NCBI GenBank assembly: GCA_031002005.1
Contig: JARYHS010013631.1
Span: 69,623,832 to 69,687,831, forward strand
Source of the DNA: Vandiemenella viatica
Lineage: Eukaryota > Arthropoda > Insecta > Orthoptera > Morabidae
Length of the DNA: 64,000 bases
Reading direction: 5' to 3'
The notes below the pieces were generated by a model. That model was given only the letters and a program-made list of their open reading frames with translations, was not told the DNA's origin and did not search any database. The stretch's first letter is position 1. Each line of letters opens with the position of its first letter. This document shows, piece after piece, positions 34,266 through 46,036 of the stretch. Both the position numbers and the translations under genes were made by a program.

Positions 34266-35022
34266 GGGGATCGCCCCGTGGCTTAGGTCGAAAAAAATCT
34301 ATTTTTGTTTTTATCTTATTTCGATAGATTAAAGTATTCTTTAAGTATCCTGAAAAGGATTTTGCTGAAAAAAAAATTTCTGGCATTTAAATAGCATTTT
34401 CCTACCATGTGTATTTCAGTGCCACGCCCACTTTTCTGAATATTTTTAGATCTTAATAACCACTATATTGTACAGTAGGGATTGTTTTTCTGACTCCTGA
34501 GCTTGTTGGCTATCCTTGAAGGGCAACGATCAGTATTCTCTTGTTTCTGATATTTGTAAACAACACACCTTGAAACACGCTGTTAGTTTTGTTTGAGAGC
34601 GTTTGCGAGCAGTTGTTTTCTTTAAAGTGAATTTCCCGCAAACTAAAATTTTCTTTACATATGCCCCTTTATATCAGAAACTATCAAAGATAATTGAATG
34701 AAATTTTCAGAGCATTGGATAACAAATAAAGCCACCTCTGGTACTACAAGCATTAATATTCCCGTATTAGGATGTTCACAAAAAAAAAAAAGGCAGAACA
34801 TTTTCTGCAGAAAAAACTTAATAATTTTAACAATAGATTTTAAAAAAAGTATTTCTTAAAAACTATAAAACGTATAATGCTGATATTAGTACAGTTAACA
34901 GTTCTAGCATCAAGTACCATTCATTAAAAATATTAAGGTCCTGCATTAAAAAGTTTTTTTCAGAAATGGGTCAAATACTTGCTTAAATTAACATGGCGTT
35001 AGATAGGCAGGGGGTGGTCCCC
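34266..35022. mobile_element. TTAA-flanked MITE (piggyBac/Kolobok-like)
   Basis: TTAA occurs at 34262-34265 and 35023-35026, next to imperfect inverted ends: GGGGATCGCCCCGTGGC at the left and, reverse-complemented, GGGGACCACCCCCTGCC at the right. The 757-bp interior is AT-rich and non-coding. TTAA target sites are used by the piggyBac and Kolobok superfamilies; which applies is not decided. Confidence 0.6.
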
Positions 35023-35059
35023 TTAATCAGTTACTTGTACCTTCCAATTTAAATTATGA

Positions 35060-35511
35060 TATCAGTTAGTTTTAATAGATGATACAACTGGAAGGGCAGA
35101 ATTGTAGAGAGAGATAAACATTAAGATTGCTTGAAGCGGATAACAGCGAACGTAGATTGTAACGAGCATGTCGAGATTGGCGTGTGGTAGGATTGCTTGA
35201 GATCAGCTGAGGATGTGCCGGGATTCGTGTGGGCGTGACTGAGTCCACGTGCTGCAGACGGGGTAAGGACCTGCGTGTCCCGCGCGATATCGACCACGCC
35301 ACCCTCCTCCCCACACCACTCTTAACGCTTCACTGGCGCCACAAAACAGAGCTCAGCTGCTCCATCCTCTCTATACGACGTCAATAATTTACACCTCGCT
35401 GCAGGGCATCAATTCTCTGCAATTCGCAATAATGTGTCCTTGCAATAGTAACACCCTTCCTTTTGTTCCGAAATTTAGTTGGCCTCTCGTTTGGTTGCTC
35501 AACTTGAAGTG
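35060..35511. other. GC-richer unassigned segment
   Basis: A stretch with CpG-rich phrases (35200-35330). It holds an 80-codon minus-strand frame (35072-35314) rich in Arg and Ser that has no known domain. It may be part of an LTR or a promoter. Nothing decisive is seen. Confidence 0.3.
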
Positions 35512-35920
35512 AAGATAAATGCCAAAGAGAGAGAGCTTACTAAAAACAAAGATAACAAAGTATTAACTTAGTGTAATTTAATGGAGGGTAGAAAGTGCTG
35601 ATTATTAAAATAATAAATTGTTTATATCGTTGAAAGGCGGAAAAATATCTAGTCATATTAGTATATAAGCTCAGATGGCGGGTACGTTGTGGAGAAAGTA
35701 TGCAGTAATGGGTAACGGTAAAAGTACTAGGGAAGTAAAGGAATTAAATTATAAAACTTCGGGCAGTTTCATACTTGAAATGACAGACTGGAGTCGTCGC
35801 TACAGTATGGGTGCTACAGTGAGGAGATTAAAGGGATGCGAAGGAATGCAGCTAGACCGGAAATGACTGTAAAATACTCTGTGTAGGGTAAAGGTTCTGG
35901 ATTTAGAATCAATAGAAGGC
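35512..35920 (+). pseudogene. Fragment of CR1-like LINE
   Basis: GAAGATAAATGCCAAAGAGAG at 35512 matches the MKINAKKSQL region of the LINE at 48610-48640. STREVKELNYKT (about 35734-35757) matches CTREVKELGYKT of the same protein. The segment between them is replaced and the rest is scrambled. Non-functional. Confidence 0.5.
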
Positions 35921-35962
35921 ATAAGGTGCGTTAAAAAGAGGTGTATGTATATATTAGGTATA

Positions 35963-36878
35963 CAGGGTGTTTTTTTTTATAAAATAGTTGAAACCCCAGG
36001 ATGGTTTTGCGGGTTGGAACATAAAGGATTTGATGTAGGGAGTATGGGTCACTGCAGTCTCCAAAGCCCAGAAAAACTTGGTTGCAATAGGCCTCCTCCT
36101 CTATAAGGTAGGCTACTTTCAGCGCTGAGCAGAAATGTGGTTAGTGGCGGAAATTGTAGCTGAAAGTGTGACAAAGACATACGCAAAGGAGAGTTGTAAA
36201 TGTTGGGGATTTATAACTCTCCTTCGCGCACCTGTCTTTGTTGTACTTTCGGCTACAGTTTTCGCCACTAAGGGAGTGTGCACAAACTACGTGGCTCGGT
36301 CCACGGGGAAGGAGGGGGAAAGCGGTTGGCTGGAAGGCTACGCTGGGCTACGTGGGGGGGAGGGGGGGGTTCGAACCAGGCCACGTAGCTTTCCTTTCAT
36401 TACATTTTTACAGTAAAAATGAGGAACAGAACTCACAACAGCATGTGAATATTTAATTCCCTCAGTTAATTATCTCCGTACGTAATTTACAATCTTTTGA
36501 CACGAGAAAATAGTAAAAATGTCTTCGGAAATCAAAAGGGAAAAAAGCTACGTGCTACGTGGGGCGGGGGGGGGGGGGTTGAGGCAAAACCCACGTCGGG
36601 CTACGTGGGGGGTAGGGAGGGTTCACAGGAGGCCAAAATGGAGCTACTTGGTTTATGCACGCTCCCTAACGTCTCTCCTCATCGCTGAATGCTGCCTACC
36701 TTACAGGGGTGGAGGCCTACTCCAACCACGATTTTTATGGCTATGGCAGCTGCTGCGACCCCATGTTCTTTATATTAAATCACTCTATGTACCAAGTGAC
36801 ACTATGTTCCCAACACTAAATCTATGTTCCAATGCTGGACGATCCTGAAGCTAGAAACATTTTTTAAAAAATACCCTG
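35963..36878. mobile_element. Palindromic foldback MITE, copy 2, with internal insertion
   Basis: Same family as 16224-16737: outer CAGGGTG / ACCCTG ends, TGGTTGCAATAGGCC, GTGGCGGAAATTGTAGC and the central palindrome GAGAGTTGTAAAT-loop-ATTTATAACTCTC. The 7-nt loop here is GTTGGGG (36202-36208), the reverse complement of the loop in copy 1, so the two copies are inserted in opposite orientations. A separate MITE (36271-36667) has landed in the right arm, and arm sequence resumes at about 36668 with GCTGAATGCTGCCTACC. Confidence 0.75.
36271..36667. mobile_element. G-rich MITE inside the foldback element
   Basis: The ends are inverted: AGGGAGTGTGCACAAACTAC at the left and AGGGAGCGTGCATAAACCAA (reverse complement) at the right. 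Inside are several CTACGTGGGG motifs followed by G runs of 7-14 nt (36352-36370, 36566-36579). Long open frames in this part follow from the G-rich bias and are not genes. Confidence 0.6.
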
Positions 36879-38799
36879 CATATTTTTTATGTAGCTTGAG
36901 AGACTATTGGCAAAAGAATTAGGAATCAGGAAAAAGAGGACCACAACATTGAATGAGCATTAGGTTTCAGGCGTATTGAATCAAGAAGTTTATTTTTTCA
37001 GGTAAATGAGTGAGGAAATGGAACAAGTTGTTGATGGAGCTGCTACAACGTAATTTCGGCTTTTAAAAGAGAAAGTGCACATAAAATCAAAAACCTGTAT
37101 GCAGAAGTTCGTTGTAATTAATTAAAATCTTCTAGTATGTATTATGAGCTTCATTTCTTTTCCCCGCTATTCCTTATTTCTTTATTTTAGTTGGATCCAT
37201 CTCAACAGTGGTCAGTTCCTCCATCCTCAATTTTTTGGCTTGTAACTAAACATTCTTTTTGGGATTCCTTCTTCAAAAATTGTGTTCACGTTCCTGCAGA
37301 TAGTTACTGTTTTAGTTCAAAATTATTGATTTTTTTAAAAAATAAAATGTTATTTTATTCCTGGCGTTTTAATTAGAGAAGTGTTCTAACAAACATGTTG
37401 GGTAAAGTTATACAGAAGTGTTTATATTCAAAGCGTATCTCTTTTTAATGTATCTCTCTACAGTAGCGCTCCATAGCTTGTGATAAGTCCCTAACGACTT
37501 GCTATAAGTTTATCTCCGTTTGTAGATTTATTAATTTAATTTTTGTATACTGCCCTTACTGTCTCGAAAGGTCATATTCGCTGAGGTGCAAAGGATGTTC
37601 CTGTTTCCCAACACAAGCTTGTTAGGTTAAAGTAATTGTGGTAGAAAAAAATTTCTTTGTCAACTGTCTGGATAAAATTTGATAACCCTTATCCCGAACG
37701 ACTTGGCTAAATCTCCAATTTTCCTTTAGTGCGTAAAGAATGACAGTAAAGTAATTTGTTGATGGAGAATCGTGCGCCAGGTAGAGAAGTTACCCTATAG
37801 GCTCCAAACTGCTTTTTTTCAGAATCAAAAGCATAAGTGTCAGTTTCTGATGACGAAAAAACTCTTAAACAATTTGCCAAAGTGAACAATCTGAAGCTCA
37901 AAAAGAAATCGTGTGTTCATCAATGGCCATTCCCGTTGATAGAAGAGTATTATAGTAATTAATATTTGAAATTAAACTAACTAAACCCAGAAGTATTTCC
38001 CCTCTAACTCTTAAATATAGTGAAGCGTTGCTGGGTTGATATTAAATGGAAATATTAATTGTTATCTATTGACACACACTGGCACTCTCAAAATACAAAA
38101 TGTTATGTGATTTCAGCGATCGTATCTTATCGGAGTCTTATATAGGATCCTGAAAACCGAAAACAATGTTCGCGCGCATGCGCAGTACAATCTTTTGAAA
38201 AACGGGTGTACTGTAAGTTAACGTTTCAGTGCATCTGTACCAAAAAGTAACCATTTTTGATCGTTTTTAATTAATTTGTTTTTTTAAGGCACTTTTTATT
38301 TCTTTTAAAACTTTATCCCAGCGTTCAGGAATCTCGATCACTTCGTATGTCGTGGGAAGGCTCTGGATAGTGGAACGCTGCTACAGCAATTTAGTCGCTG
38401 TCTGTGGATAATCAATATTGTGTTTTTAATCTTTCTATATTGCGTGCTTTGGTGATTTTTAATAATGTTTATCGTTTGTTTTAACTTAATACACACGCCT
38501 ACTTTTTCATATAGTTATTAAATTTTTGAGTTTGTTATCCCGCAGGATTTTGCTGAGGGTGTTTGATTGCAACAACACAGTTGTTATAGGCAGCACCTCA
38601 TCTATCGATCGTGGGTCGAAAAACTGAAAGTGGCGACATCACTTGCTAATCTCGTTCACTTCAGTCCCGGAAATGACACAGAAAACACGTTTCGAACTTC
38701 CGATTATTCAGTAAGTTTTCCTCGTATATTTTTACTATCAATACATTATCCAAATTTTGTATTAAAAGGCTTATTAATTTAATAATAATTAATCGATAT

Positions 38800-38830
<31 letters not shown>

Positions 38831-38846
38831 CCGCACCGCAGTTATA
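36879..38846. other. Intergenic, nothing firm
   Basis: About 2 kb of AT-rich sequence. CGCGCATGCGCA at 38173-38184 is a strong match to the NRF-1 (erect wing) binding consensus and could mark a promoter, but no exon could be attached to it. A (TA)n tract at about 38806-38830 abuts the hAT element. Confidence 0.4.
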
Positions 38847-38854
38847 GCCTAGGG

Positions 38855-40069
38855 CAGGGATGGCGAACCTTTATTGATCTACGTGCCATTTTTTCAAAAG
38901 AAATGTTGAATGAAGCCATGACGTGCCGTCAAACCATCATGACTTAGTGATTAATGAAAAAAATAAATAAAACTAAATACTATCACCTGAAAACTTTATA
39001 TTTTCAACCTGAAATTTACAATTTTTTATACTAAGCAGTAGTAACATCAACAGTTTTGTATTTATTTAAATAGATGAAACTACTGCAAAATCTGTTGTTA
39101 CATATTAGATGCCAAATAACTTATATTAGGTTCATACTTTGTTACTTTTAGCAGAATCCAAGCTGAAGTACAGTCATCTGATAAATGTTTTCGAAGTGAA
39201 TTTTTAATGTTAATCACTTCTGAAAATTACATCAGTACTTTCGCCAACTTATAACTGTATAAAAGGAGATGACTTGATGTCATTTTTTGTTGTTGTTCTT
39301 TTACATTTTCCGCCAGTTTTAGTACTCTGTCTTTATTGTGTTTCTGTATAAAATAAGATCTTTGATTCCCGGAATTATCTTATATTTATTTTCAAAAAGT
39401 GAAGGGGCGCATGTTAACCAGGCTTCTTTCAAAACTTCCCCTTCCTAAATCTTTACCGTGCAGAGCAATAACAACTGCAGCCGAAAAACTAGCGACACCA
39501 GTATGACAATCCTTGTTAACATAATTAATCGTAGACGTCAATTGTTTATTTTTTCTTTAATTTCACATTAAATTTATTCTTTTTGCTCTGGTTCTCTTTT
39601 TTGAGAAAGATATTTGTGATTTGTTTCATAGCACCGTTTTACAGATGATGTTCTATGCACCACTGCATAAAACACACGCCCCTTTATCACCTTTATTAAT
39701 CATGCCATATTTCTCAGTCCATGAAGGTTGAAATTCTGAATTACACTTATCATTCACTTTTTTGGCCAAACTGGCTGTGGTGAATATGTGTAAATATAAC
39801 TCAAAAAACTTAAACAGCAGCTGTGTTAACGAAATTAGCTTAAAAACCACAAGAACTATGTGTAATTTGTAAAAGTAGTCAGCGACGTCAACAAAACAAA
39901 CAAGTTCCCGCCGCTTACTATGTCCGTTCGTTCAGAACCTCGCTCGAAATCTACCTCCTTTGTTCAATCTGTAATTATTTATATCGATTAGGCACCTACT
40001 TAACGCCGTGCCCAAATTATTTGGTCGCGTGCCATCATTGGCACGCGTGCCATTGGTTCGCCATCCCTG
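38855..40069 (-). mobile_element. hAT element with perfect TIRs and target duplication
   Basis: The ends CAGGGATGGCGAACC (38855) and GGTTCGCCATCCCTG (ending 40069) are perfect 15-bp inverted repeats. GCCTAGGG is duplicated exactly at 38847-38854 and 40070-40077. The 1215-bp element keeps only the start of a transposase, on the minus strand, so it is an internally deleted copy. Confidence 0.95.
39653..39850 (-). pseudogene. hAT transposase N-terminal remnant (BED-type zinc finger start)
   Basis: Within the hAT element, the minus-strand frame contains FQPSWTEKYGMI followed by CVLC. This resembles the N-terminal BED-finger region of Charlie-type transposases and of the human GTF2IRD2-like fusion (aromatic residues before CxxC). 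The His pair of the finger and the catalytic domain are missing. Confidence 0.6.
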
Positions 40070-40129
40070 GCCTAGGGGCTTAAAGATCCTATAGGGCCCA
40101 CACAACGGGTATAGGCTAAGGGCCTACAG

Positions 40130-41535
40130 ATTCTAAATGCGGCTCTGTCTGGGACTCTGGGCTGCACAATGTTTGAATCACTATTATTCCAGTCAAATAG
40201 TATTTTACCTGGAAAGTTGTGGGGAAATTTTGATTTCTTCCATTCCATATATATTTTTGTTGCGCTGAATCCGAATCTGAGGTTTTATAACAAAATAGCT
40301 GATGCCCACTACTTCGTTCGTGGTTGTAAAGAATTTTGATTGACAGTGCCGATTTGTAACCACCATATTGCACGATTGGGAAACTCGAGGCTAATACCAC
40401 ACACAAACATCAGTGAACTGCGTAGGTATTTATGGCTGCAAAGTGAAATATAGGGTCACACATGTCTTTGATCGAAATATGAAATTACCTCCGTCGACCA
40501 ATTTCAACCACCATATCTTCCACACCCCCATAGCTACCGACATGAAACCACCATGGTGCACGTTGGGAGACTTGAGATTAATGCCACACACAATCACCAG
40601 TGGATTGCGCTGGGTAGTTTTGGCTGTGGAGTGAAATATAGGGATACACATTTTTATTTTTTATCAGATCCACCACTTTCAACCACCATATCTACCACAC
40701 CCCTACAGCAACCGACATGCAATCACCTTAGTGCAAGATGGAATACTCTAGGCTGCTACCACACACAAACACCAGTAATCTGCGATAGATAGTTTCGGCT
40801 GAAAAGTGATACACTGGGACACGTAGCAATAAGAAAGTGGTGCAGGTCGACCACTTTCAACCACCACCACCATATCTCCCACATCTCCATAGCTACCGAC
40901 ATCTAACCACCATAGTGCACGATGGGAGATTTGACGCTGCTACAACACACAAGCACCAACGGTCTATGCTATGTAGTTGTGGCAGGAAAGAGAAATTTAA
41001 GGAGACACAAATCTTTATTCGAAATATGAAAATACCCTGCATCGACCACTTTTAACCACCATACCTCCCACACCCCCACAGCTATCGGCATTCGGCCAAC
41101 GTTGTGCACGACAGGAAACTCCATGCTACTTCCACACACAAACACCAGTGATCTGTGCTAGGTATTGGTGCCTGAAAGGTGAAATATAGCGAAACACACG
41201 TCTATTTATATAAGATTTCGTGAAGGAACATTGAAAAAAATGAAAAAAGGCCAAAAATCTCATTTTTGGCAGTTTTTTGCTTATAATTCTAAATCTATAT
41301 ACTTTTCGTAAATAGCCTCCACATTAAAATTGAATGTACAAAAAATTTCCTACAAATTTAACCATTAAAGTTTTTTTCTCGGAAAAAGTGTTCGGGCACA
41401 ATCGCTAGGTGAAAATTGACGTATTTTGCTTATCTCCGCAAAAATTCAGTTATTCCACTCCAAAACTCAAATTTATTAATAAAAAAGGATGTGAATATTA
41501 GAGAATTTACCACAGTTCTCTGTACATATTTTACG
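40130..41535 (+). repeat. Left arm of a large inverted repeat
   Basis: The inner 320 bp (41215-41535) are inverted relative to 46425-46745. Shared phrases include GGCCAAAAATCTCATTTTT, TTTTTTGCTTATAATTCTAA, AATTTCCTACAAATTT and CTTATTCCACTCCAAAACTC-type sequence. The outer part (40135-40300: CTTTCCAGG, GAATCCGAATCTGA) matches, inverted, about 46840-46940. The arm also holds a tandem array absent from the right arm. Together the arms enclose 41.5-46.4 kb. Confidence 0.75.
40366..41205 (+). repeat. Tandem array of an about 185-bp unit, about 4.5 copies
   Basis: Unit landmarks recur every 175-195 bp: CAACCACCATAT, CACAC(C)CC..AGCTACCGACAT, GTGCAC.ATGGGA, CCACACACAAACACCAGTRATCTGYG and a GTGAAATATAGGG-like phrase. 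The units have diverged. Open frames across them (40413-41055) are short and in different frames, so the array is not coding. Confidence 0.85.
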
Positions 41536-41699
41536 TAAATCAATATTATATAAAGGTACAGGTCGTTTTTAAAAAATTACGTAATGTTTAAATTTTCTAA
41601 AGGAGTCCGAAATTGTTCAAATTCAAACAATAAAGTTTTTAATATTCCAACAAAATTCTTTAAAAATTGTCAAATGTTTTTATAATTAATTATATTAAT

Positions 41700-41815
41700 A
41701 CTATGATGAACTTCAGTGGCATGCCCCCCCCCAAATCTGCTCAAGCCCTCCCCCCCCCCAAAAAAAACCAAAATCCGCTCAAGCCCCTCCCAAATCAAAG
41801 TCCTGGATCTGACAC
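41700..41815. repeat. C-rich duplicated segment, possible tiny hAT MITE
   Basis: CTGCTCAAGCCCTCCCCCC follows a C9 run, and CCGCTCAAGCCCCTCCC repeats it about 40 bp later. The outer ends CAGTGGCATGCC and, reversed, TAGTGTCAGATCCAGGAC recall hAT ends, but no target duplication was found. Confidence 0.35.
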
Positions 41816-42076
41816 TATTGAACATTATATAAATCGTTGCCGGTTAGAAGGTACTGGGTGAGGTTCTTTGAAGGCAGATGATATTGGCATAGGTTCCGGT
41901 ATTTGTTTTGACAACGTCGTGGCTTGTTCATCTAGAAAATTAAGGAGGTGGTGAAAAAACATTAACTTCTCACCATATCTCAATGAGCGCTGAACGATTA
42001 CGAAATAGACTGTGAGATTAGACATACCTTCCGCATCGTGTAAGTGTCCTTCTTCAGTCTGTTCTCGGTTTCTTTC

Positions 42077-43330
42077 TTAGGTCTCTTCTTCGTCCATGTC
42101 AATGATGACATCCGAAGGATCAACGTTTTCACAAAGACCTTCTCATGATGTGCAGATCGGAGAGCAATGTAGGTCTGCCTTCCTGCATCTACAATTTCGT
42201 TGGCAGCCTTTTTTTACATTTGCAAGAAATGTAACGGAGTACCGAGTCTGGTGCAGGGTCTGAAGTGGTCTGAAGTGGTCTGAACTGATACGAGACTTTG
42301 TTTTCCAACCCCATTCGTTCGGATCTCTAAAGTGCTCATCGAGAGTGGTTCGACCGGATAACCACTGCTGCACCTGAAAGTAAACTCTTAGTGAATGCTG
42401 TCTTGCAGCAGCTTCACTGGGGAGTAATGATACAAAGTTGAGTTTGCTCTTGTACCATCACGATACGTGTTGCCTGTATCTTAAATCGTTCAGGCTAGCT
42501 TCTGATCCTTTCCCATACAGAGCCATGATAAACATGTTTCCTACTTCGGCAATATCGTCCTGATCTGCATGAGAGTATTGGAAAGCATCAATTACTCGTA
42601 GCAATCCATTGTTCTTCTGCAGGACTTTTAGAAATTTCAATTTACCCTGACTGAATAAAGCAAAAGTGGTGTCACAACCATCCATCGCGTGCAGGAACAA
42701 AAGGCCTATATGGTGTGATACGGTTTTGTCAGTAAGATGAGGATTATAAATTGTCTGAGATACCTTTCTTTTCCCTGATTTCATATTAATAAGATATTCT
42801 TTATGTTATGGCTACACAGGCCAATAAAAATCACAAAAATATCGATATCTTCCCCAACCACTGTTACAGATTCATTCGAAGAGGCCGACTATAGAACTGT
42901 TGTGATAGTCAGGATATCAGGGTCCTCCACTGCTTGTTGTGAAATAATTTTTGATTACTCAAATTTTTCCATTATCATATTTATCAACCAGCTCTTGTTT
43001 TTGGAGTTTGCAAGGAAATTCTGCTGTGGGACAGTGGGGACCATTGATGCACTTAATGATATCGCAGCACTTTGCTTTATTTGCGCTCTTCTCAATCTTT
43101 CTATGCGCTTGGTACTTTCACGAGCTTCGTCAGCGTAGCCATCGAAAATGGCAATGCCATTTGGTTTATAGTGTGACTTAATATATGAGACATAACTGCT
43201 GCAAATTTCTGCATATGTTTGGCTGTGGTGCCATTTGACCCGATGTAACAAAAACGCTCCGTCAATAACATATATTGTATTACTCAAGTCCACCTGTTCA
43301 GTTGGCACGAAAGCCCTGTCTGTATAAGAT
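42077..43330 (-). pseudogene. Decayed FEN1/XPG-like nuclease reading frame with Cys-rich tail
   Basis: Read on the minus strand, the order is: TIYVIDGAFLLHRVKW (about 43275, like the first FEN1 active-site Asp), AIFDGYADEARESTKR (about 43140, like the FEN1 VFDG..K..R block), TVVGEDIDIFV (about 42845, like TEDMD of the XPG-I region) and HAMDGCDTTFALFSQGK (about 42690, like GxDY before the helix-two-turn-helix). PSEAAARQHSLRVYFQVQQW, EWGWK and CRCRKADLHCSPICTS follow; the frame ends at TAA 42077-42079. Breaks: a frameshift between 42955 and 42784, an in-frame stop near 42460 and a TGA at 42140 where Cys is expected. I know the motif series only as an uncharacterised, often multicopy animal family. 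The nuclease fold is inference from motif order. Confidence 0.6.
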
Positions 43331-43539
43331 CAATTTTGTTCCTTTCCTTGTTCCATGCTCATCAAGTTAATAACGCAGAAACTATCTCAGTTCTTCATCT
43401 GAATAATCCACGATGGTCATTCGTTGAAAAAGTCTGATTGATCTGAATAGAGGTATTCATGATCGCAAGAGGCTGTACTCAATCGATTCGTTTGAACATT
43501 ACAGAGTGAAAATTACCACCAACAATGCGACGTATACGT

Positions 43540-44790
43540 CTGGGCGGTGGCGACAATCAATGTGGCGACAGAGCATGTCATATGCTCAAACATTATGAAG
43601 TTTCTAGATGAGCACCAGTTACTTACACCGTGTCAACACGTATTTCGGAAGAAGAGATCTTGTGAAACACAATTAGCCATATTTTCCCATGACGTAATGA
43701 AAGTTATCGATGCAGGTTCGCAAGTTGATGCAGTTTTCTTGGATTTTCAGAAAGCTTTTGATTCTGTACCACACAACCGACTTTTAGCGAAGATTCGAGC
43801 TTACGGTATTTCGGCTCAGATTTGCGAGTGGATACGTGATTTTCTAACTGATCGATCACAGTATGTCGTTTTCGACGGAGAAGTTTCTTCTAAGATAAAT
43901 GTTACTTCGGGCGTTCCTCAAGGAAGTGTAATAGGACCACTTCTTTTCTTAATATTTATAAACGACAACGTCAAATGCTGGTTGTGATTGTTTGCCGACG
44001 ATGCAGTTATCTATAGGGAAATAAGGTGCCACGACGATTGCTTAGAAATTCAGCGCGATTTGGATGCTATTTTCGAGTGGTGCCGTAAATGGCAGCATAC
44101 ACTTAATTGCAAAAAGTGCAAGGCAATGCGGATAAGTAAAAAAAAGAATCAGTTTGTTCACGAGTACAAAATAAGCAATTCAGCTGTTGACACGGTTGAT
44201 TCCCTGAAGAATCTGGGGGTGACAGTACAAAGCTACATGAAATGGGACATGCACATAACTTCCGTCGTAGGCAAGGCGAATTCTAAATTGTGATTCAGAG
44301 GTCGTATTTTGAGGAATTGTAATGCTCGTACAAAGGAGATAGCGTATAGAATACTAGTGCGTCCGCATCTGGATTACTGTTGTGGAGTTTGAGATCCATA
44401 TCGCAAGGTTCTGATTGACTCAGTTGAGAGGGTGCATAGGAGAGCCGCTCGATTCGTGACTGGTTGCTACGGCCCTTATGAAAGCGTCACAGAATTGATA
44501 CATAGATTGGGCTGGAATAGTTTGGAAGATAGACGACGTAGCTTGTGTTCGAATTTATTGGAGAATATGCGAAAAAATTTAAATTTCGAGCGCAATGAAA
44601 TACTTCTTCCGCCAACCTATTTAGGTCGTAATGACCGGAGGGAAAAGATTAGAGAAATAATGCTTTTATGTATCCCTGCTTTCCTCGCACTATTCGGGAT
44701 TGGAATACGCGGGTTTAGGATTGGTGCTTAGCACCCTCTGCCACCCACAATGTTTGTGACTTGCAGAGTATGGATGTAGATGTAGATGTA
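43540..44790 (+). pseudogene. CR1-like non-LTR retrotransposon, 5'-truncated
   Basis: Reverse transcriptase domain blocks in order: LTPCQHVFRKKRSCETQL, AVFLDFQKAFDSVPHNRLL (43730-43790), SGVPQGSVIGPLLF (about 43905), then after a stop the catalytic LFADDAVIY (43988-44015), LGVTVQSYMKWDMHI (about 44215), and the C-terminal RRAARFVTGCYGPYESVT and LGWNSLEDRRRSL blocks (44435-44540). Stops at about 43987, 44293 and 44390 inactivate it. The 3' end is a GTAGAT hexanucleotide tail (44773-44790), the usual short tandem terminus of this LINE type. Inserted beside the nuclease pseudogene in opposite orientation. Confidence 0.85.
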
Positions 44791-45239
44791 GAGGGGGCGG
44801 CAATGTTATAGTTTTTTTTTTCCCGGGCTCGGGAAATTCCTGGATCCTCTACTGGTGGAGAGAGGCAGATGAGTGGGGAAGACCCCTCGTGAGCCCTTCT
44901 CAGCCGCCTGCGCACATGCATGCTCATCAGTGCTGCCTTATTTACAGGATTAAATAATAATGAATGAATTATTCTGTGATAACTAGAGACAGGATTATAT
45001 GCATTTGCATATTAAGCCCATTTTCACCGGTTATTGCATATTTTCCTAAAAATCTAGTGATGATGCGTATTGTCGTTATATTTCCAATATTTTTCGATAG
45101 TGTACCTAGTTAATAAATAAAATCTTACTGTGTAGCCGGCAAAACCTACTAGCTCTTAGTCTACGACTCCCTTAAGAACTACGATCCACGTTTGGGAATG
45201 TAAATATACTGATTTTATCAACAAAGAAAGCGGTTCTCG

Positions 45240-45700
45240 TAATAATGTCTCCGGAACCAGTAGTAACTCGATGGCCGACTTGGGTTGAAGCTGTACTGTT
45301 TTACAATGAACATTTTGAGGCCATTAAAGGTGTAATAAATGACTTTGATAATGAAGGTTTGTTAGTACAAGGAAGCATTTAACAATTCTAGTATTAAAGC
45401 CATAGCTGTGATTAGCATTCGTTTTTTCCAGATATCTGCGAGTATTGAAAAGCTTGAAACTCAAGGATGGACGTTGCCCGAATCTATTCAGTTAGTGAAT
45501 TAAATCAGCATTGTCAGAGGTATTCCTGTGTAAACTTAAAGTTTGAAAATATTTTGAACAATAACCAGGGTTTTGAACCTTTGTGTCAAACTGATAGTTT
45601 TAGTAATGGGACGGGTGAACTTTTTCCAGAAACAATGGCTAACATAGCCCAGTTACATCAGTGAATGTGGAACGGGCCATATCCCCTTATAAAAATATTT
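45240..45700 (+). pseudogene. hAT-derived coding fragment
   Basis: The readable phrases PEPVVTRWGTWVEAVLFYNEHFE and SIEKLETQGWTLPESIQLVN resemble the hAT-like region of CGGBP1-related proteins, where a TRWGTW..A..YY..NF block and a KLE..G..L..S block are typical. Frame changes occur between the blocks and stops are present. A short open frame 45467-45664 is part of it. Confidence 0.5.
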
Positions 45701-45793
45701 AGAGATATCGAAGAAACATTCTTACTATTGAATATTTGGAACAGTGCCCGATTGTTTACATTTACAAGTGAAAAGAAAAAATGTGAAATAACT

Positions 45794-46036
45794 TTTTTTT
45801 TACTTATTGCTTTACGCCTCGTCGACGGCTATGGACATTAGAGGCGGGATGGGACTGGGGACAAGGAACGGGAAGGAATTCGGCCATGGCCTTTTTGAAG
45901 GAAGCATCCCGGCATTCGCCTGGAGTGATTTGGGGAAACCATGGAAAACCCAAATCTGGATGCTGGACGGGGATTCGAACCGGTGTCCTCCCGAATGCGA
46001 GGCCAGAACGCTAACCGTTGATCCACCACGCTCGGT
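45794..46036 (-). mobile_element. SINE (family 1) with 9-bp target duplication
   Basis: The tRNA head is at the high-coordinate end (CCACGCTCGGT ending 46036, B box GGATTCGAACC inverted). The body reads down to the ACGCCTCGTCGACG tail at about 45818. GAAATAACT is repeated at 45785-45793 and 46039-46047. Confidence 0.88.

Noticed and set aside
36135..36848. Gly/Arg-rich frames of 60-109 codons
   Set aside because: They arise from G runs and inverted arms of nested MITEs rather than from a gene.
40413..41055. Four consecutive 70-80 codon frames as exons of a repeat protein
   Set aside because: They lie in different frames and strands across diverged tandem units, with no consistent protein period.
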